64,000 nt of DNA from Cordilura impudica (lineage: Eukaryota > Arthropoda > Insecta > Diptera > Scathophagidae): NCBI GenBank assembly GCA_963682025.1, contig OY821517.1, forward strand, positions 18,316,048 to 18,380,047. Direction: 5' to 3'. Under the pieces are notes generated by a model, which was not told where the DNA came from, made no database searches, and saw only the letters and a program-made list of their open reading frames with translations. This document shows, piece after piece, positions 22,924-35,589 of the stretch (position 1 is the stretch's first letter; each line of letters opens with the position of its first letter). Position numbers and translations under genes: made by a program.

Positions 22924-23706
22924 TATACCCTATACCACTATGTGGTTTGGGTATAATGACTTTGTGCTGCTGTTTGTAACAACCAAAAATATTTGACCTA
23001 GACCCATCTTTAATTATACCGATCCAATCAGAATCACTTTCTGAGTTGATTTAACAATGTCCGTCCGTCCGTCCGTCCGTCCGTCTGTGTGTCCATGTAA
23101 AGCTTGTAATCAAACTGCAGGTCGCAAATATGAACATATTTTGATGAAATTTGGTATACAAGCTTTTATCGGCCATGGGATGAACGCTATTGAAATTGGT
23201 GAGAATCGGTCCATGTTCAGACCTAGCGCCCATACAAATTACCCATATGAAATCGCCATAAATTGCCATAAGATCCAAATTGTCATATAGATCTTACTCA
23301 AATTGGGTTTGTATGCGTTCATTACATCCACTAATGAGTAGTCCAAAAATGATCCCTTTGACCCCATATAGAGCTGCTTCCCGATCTTCACTTAAATCTA
23401 TTAAAAAACAAAAATATTGCACTGATTCTTCTCAAATTTTGTTTGTACATATTTTTGCAAAATACAAGAGACTTTAGCAAACATGATCAGGATCGGTCCA
23501 TTTTTGGACCTAGTCCCTTTATAGATATAGCATCCGATATGAACTTTTTCATATCTGCAGCCAAAAAAATTAATAAAAATCCCACTCAAATTTGGTTTAT
23601 GCTTATTTTCTATATCGAAGTAGTTGGACCGAAAGATAGGGTCTCTAAACCATGGTATAGGGTATCATATAGTCGGTCTAGACCGACTATAATTTTCTTA
23701 CTTGTT
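22924..23706 (+). mobile_element. Helentron copy a, duplicated
   Basis: Duplicate of 11513-12295, with the subterminal inverted repeat, (GTCC)n and palindrome all present. Confidence 0.8.
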
Positions 23707-24095
23707 TTTGTTTAGTTATATTATATGAATACATTACTTTTTACAACTTGAAAATGTGTTTATATTATTTTATTGTTTTATCTAATAAGGGGGCCGCCAT
23801 TTTTTTTGTTTTTTTCTTATGTGGATCGCAGTATCAGAAAGTTTGGAAACGCTGATCTAAGTTAATATATCTGTATGGATGTCCACTGTGAAATTAAACG
23901 AGACATTTTCTAACCCTATATAATCCTTATTCCGTAAATAAGTTCATATGTGAATTTCATTAGGGATTGCTAAAGAATAAAAGTTCATACAGATGATCCC
24001 AAAAAACCATAATTGTATATTTCTCTTGTAATTCCAAAATCGGAGAACAACTTTTGACTACCATTTTACGCTCCCATTTTAACTTAAAGCAATAA

Positions 24096-24371
24096 ATGGT
24101 ACTTTTTTAAGAAAAGGTACTTTTTGAAGAAAAGGATTTTAAGAAAATGTACGGAAAGGTACTTTTTTAAGAAAATGTACTTTTTTATGAAAAGGTATTC
24201 TAAGAGAAGGTACTATAAGAAAAGGTACTTTAAGAGAAGGAACCTACTTTTTTTTTACGAAAATGTAGTTTTTTCGCAAAGGTACCTTTTGATGGAAAGA
24301 CACTTTTTAAGAATTTGTTTTTAAATTTTTTTTTTTATAGAAAATTAACTTTTTTAAGTAAATGTATATAC
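24096..24371 (+). repeat. GGTACTTTTTTAAGAAAA tandem repeat, second copy
   Basis: Duplicate of 12685-12960. Confidence 0.8.
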
Positions 24372-24751
24372 ACAGCTGTTCAGATTAATTAAATTCTGAA
24401 AATTTGGAGGAAATCCGACATTGTTAACATGTAATTTTCATGTTTGTAAATTTTATATTTTTGTAATATAAAATATAATTTTGAACTTTTTGGAATTAAC
24501 CCTAAATGTTCCAGGGGGTCAAATTGATCCACACATAATTTTTGGCTTTATTGTCAGCCAATAAAGAATAGTTAAATGTTAGTAAATAAAAAAAAAATAT
24601 TAAATTTTAAATCTTAAATCTTAAATCACAGTGATGATTATAGAAACTGATTGTTTTATAACTAGTTTTATTTATTTATTTATTCATATACAGAATATTT
24701 ATTCTTACAGACTACTTAGATTTAATAATATATTTAGTTATAAAACTTTAA

Positions 24752-26153
24752 TTTATTTTTTTTATTTATTTATTTATTTATTTATTTATTCGTATATTGG
24801 TCTATGGAATTAATCCTTACAGACTATTTACAAAGAAAAACATTTTAAAATTAATTTTAATACATAAATATTCATGAATTTAGAAAGCATATTATTTTAC
24901 TTTTAATTAGATTAGTATTTAATGAGAAATCAATAAATCTATAAAGTTCATTAAATTGAATACACATTCTCCTGAGAGGGTCTGCATTTGCATAATTAGC
25001 TCTATAGAACTGTACAGATAAAGGTGAGAAGTAACGTGTTGGTCGTTGAGGAATGTTGAATGATATATTGTTAATCAGGAAACCAGAACAAACATCACCA
25101 TTAATTATATTAAGAAGAAATGAAACATTTAGCATAGTTCTCCGGCTTTTTAAAGTTGGTAGCTTAATAAGGGCAAGTCTGCTGGTATAGGATGGAAGAT
25201 TACTTGGATTGAAGTTTAAACTCCTAAGACAAAACAAAAGGAATTGTTTCTGCACAGATTCCAGACTGTCGGCATGAATTTGGTAGATTGGGTCCCAAAT
25301 TATAGAAGCATATTCCAGGATAGGTCTCACAAGTGACGTATATATAGTTTTGGTGACATAGGGATCATTAAACTGTTTAGCCCAACGTTTTATGAAACCA
25401 AGTACACCTCTGGCTTTGTTGACAGTAATTGTTATATGAGGAATAAAGGTCAGTTTATGATCTAATAAAACACCAAGATCTATAAAGTTATCTACTTTAT
25501 CGAGACAATAATCACCCAGCACATAGTTGACAGATATCGGCCTCTTTCTGACGAAACGCATATGTTTACACTTTTTAAGGTTTAGCTCCATTAAATTTAA
25601 ATTACACCAAGAATAAAATGAATTCAAATCATTTTGGAGAAAAACATGATCAGAGTGTTGATTATAACAGAAGAAAATTTTGACATCATCCGCATACATC
25701 AAGATGTTTGAAAAACGAATAACATTCGGAAGATCGTTATAAACAAAGAAAAAAGAAGCGGTCCAAGATGGCTGCCTTGTGGTACTCCTGACATTACATC
25801 TATCGGCTTTGAAGTAACATTTTTAAAACATACTTTTTGTGTTCTATTGGTTAAATAAGAATATATCCACTTTGCGCAAAGATTTGAAAATCCCATCATA
25901 TGTAATTTCTTAAGAAGAAGTTTATGATTGACTTTATCAAAAGCCTTGCTGAAGTCAATTGACAATTGTAGTAAATTGTAATAGATTTGTAGAGGTTGAA
26001 CATCTTTTTTGGAAACCATGTTGGAAAGAAGAAATTAACGTATTTACTTGATGGCATAGATAATCCGTTATAATTTTTTCAAAAATTTTAGGTATAATAC
26101 TTAATTTAGCAATTCCACGATAATTAGTAATATCATCATTGTTACCAGAAATT
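24752..26153 (-). mobile_element. LINE 1 fragment, second copy
   Basis: Duplicate of 13341-14742: DFSKAFDKVNHKLLLKKL, SGVPQGSHLGPLLF and YADD blocks, with the same frameshift and (TTTA)n tail. Confidence 0.85.
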
Positions 26154-27786
26154 TAAATTTAAATACTAAATTTAAATTTAAATTTAAATTAAATTTATCT
26201 TTAGTCACTTGGAAATCTATCTCAGAAGAAAGACTATTACATAATTTTTTGCACCTTGTAATTGGATCATTTAAGGCATAGTTTGATCTATGAAGAGAAT
26301 CTTCAAATATTCGATTGTTTCTTAAATCCCTTGGTGGCAGGTATATATATATTAAACGGATCACAAATTTCCGAACAGTTTATGTCCCCAGATAAAACAT
26401 TACATATAAAAAAATATTATAGAAGAATATGATCGACGATCATTTAAAGGTTGTAATCCTAAAAGTTTCCTTCTTACCACATATGTAGGCAACTCATAAT
26501 GCCAAGAATATTTTAAAATACTTCTAGTAAACCTCTTTTGAACACCTTCAACACGGTTTGAAGCCGTAATGTAATAAGGGCTCGAAATAATTGAACAATG
26601 TTCGAGTTTAGTACGAACCAATGACGTAAATAAAGATTTAAATGTAAAAGAATCTCGAAAATCCTTCGAATTTCTATTTATGAAACCAAGCATGCTGTAA
26701 GCTTCAGAAACAATAAAGTCAATATGACTAGAAAAAGTTAAATTTACATCAAATATAACACCCAAATCTTTTACCTCAATTTCACGACTAAGATTTTTAC
26801 CTCCAATACTATAATCAAAAAAAATGGCATGAGAACAGCGAGTGTAAGAAACAACAGAACACTTTGTAACATTAACTGTGAACTCATTCTCACTACACCA
26901 GTTCGATAATTTGATTAAGTCGTCCTGCATTTGTAATGTAATCAACCACATTTGATATTCTAGCAAATAGTTTCATATCATCCGCAAATAACAAGCATTT
27001 TGAAAATTTTAAAACAGATGGAAGATCATTAACAAAGAGCACTAATAGAAGCGGTCCAATGTGTGTGCCCTGCGGAAGCACTAATCTGAAGTTTCGAATA
27101 ATAATTACCAAAAGAGACTTTCAATTTTCTTTGAATTAAAAAGTTATGAGGAAATCCAAATGCAGAAATTTGCTTTAATAAAATATTATGAGTTACTGAA
27201 TCAAATGCTTTCGCAAAATCTGTATAAACAATATTTAATTTAGATCTGAGTTCCATGACATTTAATATGTTATGGGTGACCAAAGTTAAATTCGTAGTGG
27301 TTGATCTGCCAGGCTAATGTACATTGTTTTACAATTGGTCTATAGTTTGTAACTTGTCTACGTTCACCCGATTTAAATATAGGAGTAATTTAACAGTATA
27401 TCAAACTATCCAAATATTTACCAAATATTTAATACAAGTATTAAAAAGAATTGAGATGGCTTCAGCAATATTTTGTGAACATTTTTTTTTTGAAAAATAT
27501 TGATGGATATGACCGAATAGAGCACTTAGTACGATTTTTTAAGCAATTTATGACAATTCTATACTAATATCGAAATTTGGCATACGACCAGTAATCTGGT
27601 GTAATTCTTGAAAATCACAAATCTTAGATCTGGGCTTAACAAATGTTGATTGAAATAAAATAAATAAATCACAGGATTCTGCATTACCATCATATTTTAA
27701 TTCTATATAATAAAATCTCCAGGAAGAGACTGTAAGATGGCGTGTTTAGAAAATTGCTTTCTATAGCTTTGTACTGTCAAATTTAA

Positions 27787-27821
<35 letters not shown>

Positions 27822-27926
27822 GGAGCGTTCTTTTTGCTCCTCATCGTTTGTGATTTTTCCATGATAGTCCTGGATTCGTTTAATGTCTCTTTTAGCACAA
27901 TCATTAACAACAGATAACCTGGACAC
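26154..27926 (-). mobile_element. LINE 2 fragment, second copy
   Basis: Duplicate of 14743-16515. Two visible differences from copy 1: TCTGCA is inserted at about 27680 and the internal A run at about 27788 is about six bases shorter. Confidence 0.8.
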
Positions 27927-27936
27927 AATTTATTTT

Positions 27937-28728
27937 TATACCCTATACCACTATGTGGTTTGGGTATAATGACTTTGTGCTGCTGTTTGTAACAACCAAC
28001 AATATTTGACCTAGACCCATCTTTAATTATACCGATCGAATCAGAATCACTTTCTGAGTTGATTTAACAATGTCCGTCCGTCCGTCCGTCCGTCCGTCCG
28101 TCCGTCTGTGTGTCCATGTAAACCTTGTAATCAAACTGCAGGTCGCAAATATGAATATATTTTGATGAAATTTGGTATATAAGCTTTTATCGGCCATGGG
28201 ATGAACGCTATTGAAATTGGTGAGAATCGGTCCATGTTCAGACCTAGCCCCCATACAAATTACCCATATGAAATCGACATAAATTGCCATAAGACCCAAA
28301 TTGTCATATAGATCTTACTCAAATTGGGTTTGTATGCATTCATTACATCCATTAATAAGTAGTCCAAAAATGATCCCTTTGACCCCATATAGAGCTGCTT
28401 CCCGATCTTCACTTAAATCTATTAAAAAACAAAAATATTGCACTGATTCTTCTCAAATTTTGTTTGTATATATTTTTGCAAAATACAAGAGACTTTACCG
28501 AACATGATCAGGATCGGTCCATTTTTGGACCTACTCCCTATATAGATATAGCATCCGATATGAACTTTTTCATATCTGCAGCCAAAAAAATTTATAAAAA
28601 TCCCACTCAAATTTGGTTTTTGCTTATTTTCTATGTCCAGTTAGTTGGGCCTAAGAGATAGGGTTTCTAAACGCATGGTATAGGGTATCGTATAGTCGGT
28701 CTAGACCGACTATAATTTTCTTACTTGT
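27937..28728 (+). mobile_element. Helentron copy b, duplicated
   Basis: Duplicate of 16526-17317, same (GTCC)n and palindrome. Confidence 0.8.
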
Positions 28729-29226
28729 TCTTTTTTAAATCCTTTTTTTTCCCCAAAAACTTGGGTCTTCTAAGGAAAATCATTTGAAGATTTTGATTGT
28801 GTTCATATTAAGTCCCAATGATTCTGCTGTCCATATATGGATAGCGTGTCTTTTGCCAATTTAAATAATTCTATAAGAAAAACTGAAAGTAAACATTTTA
28901 AATTTGTTTATCAAAATTTTTTATAAGTGTAATAATTTACCTTTGATCCTTATTAAGACATAAATCACGTTCGATTTGGTAAAGGAATAAATTGTTTAAA
29001 ATGAGTATTTTAAATTTTTTACTAAAATTTTTTTGAGTGTTATACTTAAATTGTATGTTTTATATAACAAAAAAATTACCTCTGAATTTAATTTTAAAAT
29101 TTTTATATAAAAGCAAAGTTAATTTAGAATTTATAAATATTCTAAATACTGAAAACATTTGATACATTGACCTTTGACCTCGCTGCGGCTCTTGTTAACT
29201 GTATCCAATTTGGCTCAAATTTTTAC

Positions 29227-30953
29227 CAGGTCAGGCCCTAGGGTCGAGCCAGTTAGGCCATGGCTTGGGGCAACTGGCAGATTGGGGCGCCATAAATAAA
29301 AAAAAAAAAAAAATTAAATCAATCCTTCACAAGATATTATGGTACGTAATAAAAAAAAAAAAAAAAAAAAAAAAACAAAACAAAAATGAGTATGTAAAAA
29401 AAAATGTAAATAACTAATGATTAAACCCGTTAAATATATTATTTTCGTTTTTGTTCGTTATTTAAAAGAAAATCACATTTATCACATAGTTGGATTTGCA
29501 TTTCACAATATTTGAATTTTTTTGGAATTCCAAGAATGATAACTAAACAAACGACGATTGTGAGGTACGGGAGCTAGTTTTTCAAAACAATGAAATTCAT
29601 ATTTATAATTTCTCTCTTTTTTCGTAGATAACAAAAATCCCTCATTATACAGAGTACATCAGTTATTCAGTGGTTAATTTTCTTATTCCTTATTTTCGTA
29701 TAAAAAATTTTATGTATTTTATGGTTGAAATTCGAATGTCCTCCTCAACCCCCCCCACCCTCACCCCAAAGAAGAAAATATTTTGATCAATGGATATGAC
29801 TTTTCTGATCAAACAATCTGACATAATGATTAAGAAAATTATAAAAGAAAAAGAAAAAATATTTTCTGTTGTCAGAATTTAAAACTACAAAAATATTTGA
29901 AATGGATCAAATACATGCAAGATGGAAATTTACATGCAAGATGGAAGTTCTGTGTAAGAAATGTAAATCGCCGATGCGCTTTAAAATGACAATACGCTTG
30001 AAATGTAATAGACTTCGCAACAAAGACTTTGCAAGAAGGAACAGTTTTTTTTCGCTATAAAATTAAAGATAAACGAAATGCTTCATGCGACATATTTGTT
30101 TTTCATTGCAGTACCTAATGCGTATATCTTCGTGCATTTCCGATTTGGTTCGAAGGCAATTACATGACTCTTAACCCTTTTCGGAAATATATGATATGAT
30201 CATTGGGGTTCCTGTAATAATGGTTGAACTTGACGAGTACAAGTTCGGTAGGAGAAAATATCACTGAGAACATCGAATGGAATGCGTTTAGGTGTTTGGT
30301 GGTATCGAAAGAACGCCTGAAAGGAAAACTATTTTGGAGGTAGTCGCTAGGGGGGACGCTCAATCTTTGCACGAAATAATAATGAGATGTGGTTTGGAGG
30401 GCGTGTCGAGCCATCAATACGCAACTTTTATAATCATGAAGTGGTTGTCACTATGTCAATTCGTCGGAGACGATTGCGAAGACACAAACACAATTAAGGG
30501 TAGTTGGTTGAGAATTAAAAGTAAAGCTTCCATTAGGTGTAGAACCCTGAGAATATATCGCTAGTTCTCTTTGATTTTATATGGCGTTTATTAATAATGT
30601 TAACTTGTAGGATGCTTTTTTTTTGGAAACTTTTTCTTAAATTATTTTTTTTTGTAATTTTTTTTTATCAGATGTCAGATAAATTTATTTCCGTATCTAG
30701 AACATAAAAGTCATATTTTCTTGTTTGGGGTGGGGATACAACCGAAAAAGTTGCATTGATGTTTTCTATATAAAAATAAAAATAAAATAAAAATTGGTAA
30801 TTTAGTATAAGAATAAAAATATTTTTTTTTTTAATAATTCATAATTTAGGTTACACAAAATAAAGTTTTTAGCTACTCTTTTTTTTGCTAAAAAATATGG
30901 GGCGCAACTTAGACCCTTGGCCTAGGGCGCCGCAAATGCTAGGGCCGGCGCTG
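29227..30953 (+). mobile_element. Merlin-bearing transposon, second copy
   Basis: Duplicate of 17816-19560 with the same terminal CAG ends and ATTTTTAC/ATTTTAAC flanks. It is 18 bp shorter because of A-run and (AAAAT)n changes, and one change makes TATTTTTTGTTG into TATTTTCTGTTG. Confidence 0.7.
29869..30564 (+). pseudogene. Merlin transposase relic, second copy
   Basis: Same broken reading as 18460-19158, including NTIKG in place of NTIEG and the stop after GRRKYH. Confidence 0.7.
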
Positions 30954-31093
30954 ATTTTAACCATATCATGTAATTATAACCAAATTCTGCCCGTTGAACT
31001 TTAATATTCGAGAAAGCTGAAAATGCTCTCACCCTACTAAATATAAATACCTCATTTTAAAAACTATTCCACTTGATTTTAACACTTTGTAGG

Positions 31094-32006
31094 TTAATCA
31101 TTTTCTTTAATAACTTCTCTTAGGCGGTTTGGCATGTTTTTGACCACGCTAGCTGTATAGTCTACCGGAATAAGGTCCCGTTCTTCCCGCAGCCTCGATT
31201 TTAGCTCAGATATAGAAGTTATTGTGTGTTTGCGGCTGCTAGGGTCTAATTCATCCCATCAGTTCTCAATCGGATTGATGTCTGGGAATGGAGCTGGCGG
31301 TTGGAGACATTCTTGAATCAATTGCGACTTGTGTTTTTGATCGTTATCTTGATAGAATTTGAAAGAATCCAAAAAATCCAGCTTATGAGCACCTACTTTT
31401 AAGTTTTGACATAGATATTCAAATGTGATTCTTTATTCATAATTCCGTCGATAAATACCAATTTTCCAACTCCCTTAACTTCCATACAACCATGACACAC
31501 CATGACGTGTCCATTTCCATGTTTGACAGTTGTTCTCAAATTTTGTTGTTGTAACTGCTCGTTTGATTTTCGCCATACAATTACACTTTCTTCGGATCCA
31601 AATACATTGTATTTGCTTTCGTCCGCAAAAATAATATCATCCCACCAAGTTTCCTGCTTAAGAAGGTACCTCCTTAGCGAAACTTAAACAAGCATTTCCA
31701 TTGAGTAAATTAACCAATGGCCTACGACGTGCTACCCGACCATTAAAACGTTTTGCCCTTATAGTTCTGATGCTGATACTTGTTTGCGAAACTCATTTAA
31801 AACCTCAGTGACTATTTTTGGTGCATTTTTAAAACGCGGATTGGCTTTAATTTTCCGAACAATAGAATTCTCTTTGCGTTCGCTGAGTTTCTTAGGCGTG
31901 CCTGTCTTCCTTCATGTTTGTACCTTAGGACTATGCCTCCAGCTGTATTTGTCTTCATATTAAAAATTTCGGAAAATTTTTTTGTAAGTTCTTTCTTTTT
32001 CATAGT
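31094..32006 (-). pseudogene. Tc1-like transposase relic, second copy
   Basis: Duplicate of 19701-20613; one base change turns GGIVRRYKHEGR into GGIVLRYKHEGR. Confidence 0.75.
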
Positions 32007-32009
32007 GGA

Positions 32010-32766
32010 ACAAGTAAGAAATTATAGTCGGTCTAGACCGACTATACGATACCCTCTACCATGGTTTAGAGACTCTTATCTCTTTGGTCCAACTAATTCG
32101 ATATAGAAAATAAGCATAAACCAAATTTGAATGGCATTGTTATTAATTTTTTTGGTAGATGTGAAAAAGTTCATATCGGATGCTATATTTATAGATCGAA
32201 ACATGGACCGATCCTGATCATATTTGGTAAATTCATTTTGAAAAAATATATACAAACCAAACTTGAGAAAAATCTGTACAATATTTTTGTTTTTTGATAG
32301 ATTTAAATGAAGATCGGGAAGCAGCTATATACGGGGCCTATGACTAAGAATTGTCCTATAGGGATTATTTTTGGACTACTGATTAATGGATATAATAAAC
32401 ACATACAAACCCAATTTGACTGAGAGCTATATGATAATTTGGATCGTATGGCAAGTTAGTTCGATTTAATAGGGGTCATTTGTATTGGGACTAGGTCTGA
32501 ACATGGACCGAATTTCACCAATTTCAATAGCGTTCATCCTACGGACGGTAAAATATATCAATATTTGCGACCTGTAGTTTGATCACAAGGTTTACATGGA
32601 CGCACAGACGGACGGACGGACAGACGGACTGACATCGCTAAACCGACTCAGAAAGTGATTCAGAGTCGATCGGTATAATAAAAGATGGGTCTAGGTAAAA
32701 TATTTTTGGCAGTTACAAACAGCAGCACAGTCATTATACCCAAACCACATGGTGGCATAGGGTATA
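32010..32766 (-). mobile_element. Helentron copy c, with intact 5' end
   Basis: Reverse orientation, starting at the CAAGTAAG tail and running to GGGTATA at 32760-32766, immediately past the end of the duplicated block. This is the complete parent of the fragment that ends at 21365. Confidence 0.8.
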
Positions 32767-33085
32767 AAAAACAAGTTTTCTCTGTTTGATAGAAGTATTT
32801 CTACCTTTACCTTTTCATTTATTGCCACATAATCGATATTTTTACAAATAAAAAAAAAAAATATCCACTTTTATTAATTTGTACTCTCAATTTGTATAAA
32901 GTTACTTTAATTGCTTGTTTTTTTTTTGCCTATTATCTTCTGAACTAACGGAAAAACCCGAATATCAATGACGCGGGTTAAATACGGTTGAAATACTTTT
33001 ATCGATACATAGCGGTTGCAGAATTAACACCGAGCCATTTATTTACACTCTACACTCTCCTTACACTCTACATATTTACCGTATA
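32767..33085. other. AT-rich intergenic DNA
   Basis: No gene or element recognised; a TACACTC motif repeats three times near 33045-33070. Confidence 0.5.
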
Positions 33086-34124
33086 CAGGTAGTCCTCGAC
33101 TTACGACCGCTCGACTTACGACTATTCACACTTACGACCATTTTTTTTCATGCAAAATAGATTACTAACACAAACAGTTGCGAGGACTCTTAAAAATCTA
33201 TGAAAAACTACTTTAGGCATATAACTTTTTACAATTTTTCCAATAGCAAAAAAAAAGAGGAATAAAGCATAACAGTATGAGCAATTTTTTTTTTTGCGAA
33301 GTTAAAAAAAAGATTCCGCACCAAACACAATTACTTTTTTATCAGAATTGTTTAAAAAACGAAGTTTTGGAGACGTTTTTCTTCATATAACTAGATATTT
33401 ATATAATTAATAATCGTCATAATGTGCCAAAACCCTTTTAATGGCGCTAAGGGAAGTATCCCACCCACCCCATAAACAAATTTTCTTCAGAAAATATTGC
33501 TTCAAAATTAAAAAAATTTAAAAGAGAAATAGCAAGTTATTCGAAAACTCGCACAGTGAAGTAATAATACGATCTTATAGCCATTTGTGTTATCATTTAA
33601 TTTAGAAATTGAAACATTTAATGAAAAGTGCAAAAGGTCCACACTTTGTAATATTGTGTATATTGCTAACAATATACAATGTATAAAAATATGTGGACAC
33701 TCCATTGTTCAGCTATTGAGGAAGTTCAGCGGAGCAACATCTGCGCAGAGCATGCAATTAAAGTTGTGCAAGACATTTTGCCATTGTGTAAATCATCGCA
33801 TATTTTAAACTTAATATTTATTTCACATAACAATTGAAAAAATTTTAAAATAAAAATATTAAACAAAATCCGATTTTTTTGTAGAAATCGCGCTTGGTGC
33901 GGAACATTTTTAAACCGAAATCACCTAAAAAAGTGATATTCATTACTTGTGCAATATTTGCCACCTAACGTGGTGGTATGCCAAATTTTTCATAGAAATT
34001 AATTATATGCCTAGTATACACATATTTTATATTTTCTTGGTGTTATTTTTTATGAAACTCGACTTTCGACTTAAGCGATTTACAACGAATGTCAGGAACC
34101 TATCTCGGTCTCGAGGACTACCTG
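33086..34124. mobile_element. Non-autonomous pogo/Tigger-like element
   Basis: The left end CAGGTAGTCCTCGACTTACG and the right end, read inward CAGGTAGTCCTCGAGACCGAG, are inverted repeats. TA flanks both (33084-33085, 34125-34126). The CAG start and the CCTCGACTTACGA core are characteristic of pogo/Tigger elements. The left end also contains an internal near-repeat (CTCGACTTACGAC twice). The 1-kb interior has no recognisable transposase. Confidence 0.75.
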
Positions 34125-34126
34125 TA

Positions 34127-35141
34127 ATACCAACTTTTTTATATCGTTAAATTAAAAAATCGATATTTAATGAAACTGACTGACTGTATATACTTTTTTG
34201 TAAAAAATATTTCTTTCTATAAAAAGATAATTAAAAATTTGTTTATTTTGCAATCGATTCATATTTTATGTTAAAAACCATTAAAGTTTTTTCAATTTAT
34301 ACAATATTTCCTTTTTAAAAGTACCCTTAAATATTCATGAAATGCATTTTTTTCTACCACATATTGTGTGTAATTTATGTAATATTTTTATAAATTCTAC
34401 ACACAGTCCCATACATGCATTTTTTTTTATTTCCGAAATATCCCATTATGGTAATAGCCACAGCCACAGTCACAGCCACATTAGATTTCCAATAAGTGTG
34501 TGGACAAGTAGTTTGTAGTGGGTATATCTTAACTCTTGGGTTTTAGTGTTATTAAGTTTATATATTTTATAAATTGTTTATAAATGGCTTTTATACTTTT
34601 TCTCTTTTAACAATATTTATTGCCGTAACCTTGAATAAAACTATATGCTGCATATATTCTATAAAGAGCTTCTCTATAGAGCTCACGATTTTAGTTATGA
34701 AATATTTATTATAACAAGTCATAAAAACCAGAAATGCAGCACTAAGAATTATCAAAGCAATTATATATTTAGTCGTTGCGTGTTTGAATTAAATATAAAA
34801 TTATTATTTGTTTCAACATTTAGCAAGACCCAGTGATTTATCTTTATTTTTTTTTTTTAATTTTACATTTTGTTTCCTGTGTCAAACTTGACCTAAAATT
34901 AGGTAATCACTGAGTAAATTTCGAAAAACTTACAGCAAAATTATTTACACCGATTAGAAAGTTAAAGAAAATGTAGAAAAATATTATAAATTGTTAAAAC
35001 TTTATTGTTAAATTGTCTTAGTTAAAAGTATATTGGACGCTAACTATGAAATATTTTAGTATGTACCATATATTTCATAAGCGTCTACAAATTTTTTAAA
35101 AAGTGTAAGTAAAATTACCTTTTCTCTGAATGTGTATAATA
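34127..35141. other. AT-rich intergenic DNA
   Basis: No gene recognised. A short GCCACA/GTCACA repeat lies near 34457-34482. Confidence 0.5.
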
Positions 35142-35541
35142 CAGTAATCCCCCAACTGCGCGGTAGATACGTTCCACAAAAACAACGCGCAGACCGAAAC
35201 CGCGCACTGTGAACCCGATTTTATATGTAATTATGGGGTTAGGTTCCAGATATTAGAAAAATTGCAAAAAATATAATAAAAAGTCTTTATTCAATGACTG
35301 AAATACATTTACATTAATATAAATATAAAATATATAGAAAACAGTCTCAATTCAACGACTATAACCGTAATAAAAATTGAACATAAGTTTAAATTATAGA
35401 AAATATATAAACATAAATAAAAACTAAACATAAATACATAACGTGGTTTTAATCACTGCTACATTGTGATGAGCTTGATTCTAATGACCGTGATTCTATA
35501 TGTTTTTTAAAAAAGCTTGTTAAAACTGATTGCTTACCAGC

Positions 35542-35574
<33 letters not shown>

Positions 35575-35589
35575 TTTCAGCTTATGGGG

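Larger units (their letters stand above)
21366..32759 (+). repeat. 11.4-kb tandem duplication, second copy
   Basis: Direct repeat of 9955-21365. It begins with ATTCAAAAAAATAGTTTCTG from the middle of the hAT transposase gene, so the hAT copy here has no left end or N-terminus. It ends inside a Helentron, which continues into unique flank at 32760. Confidence 0.95.
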
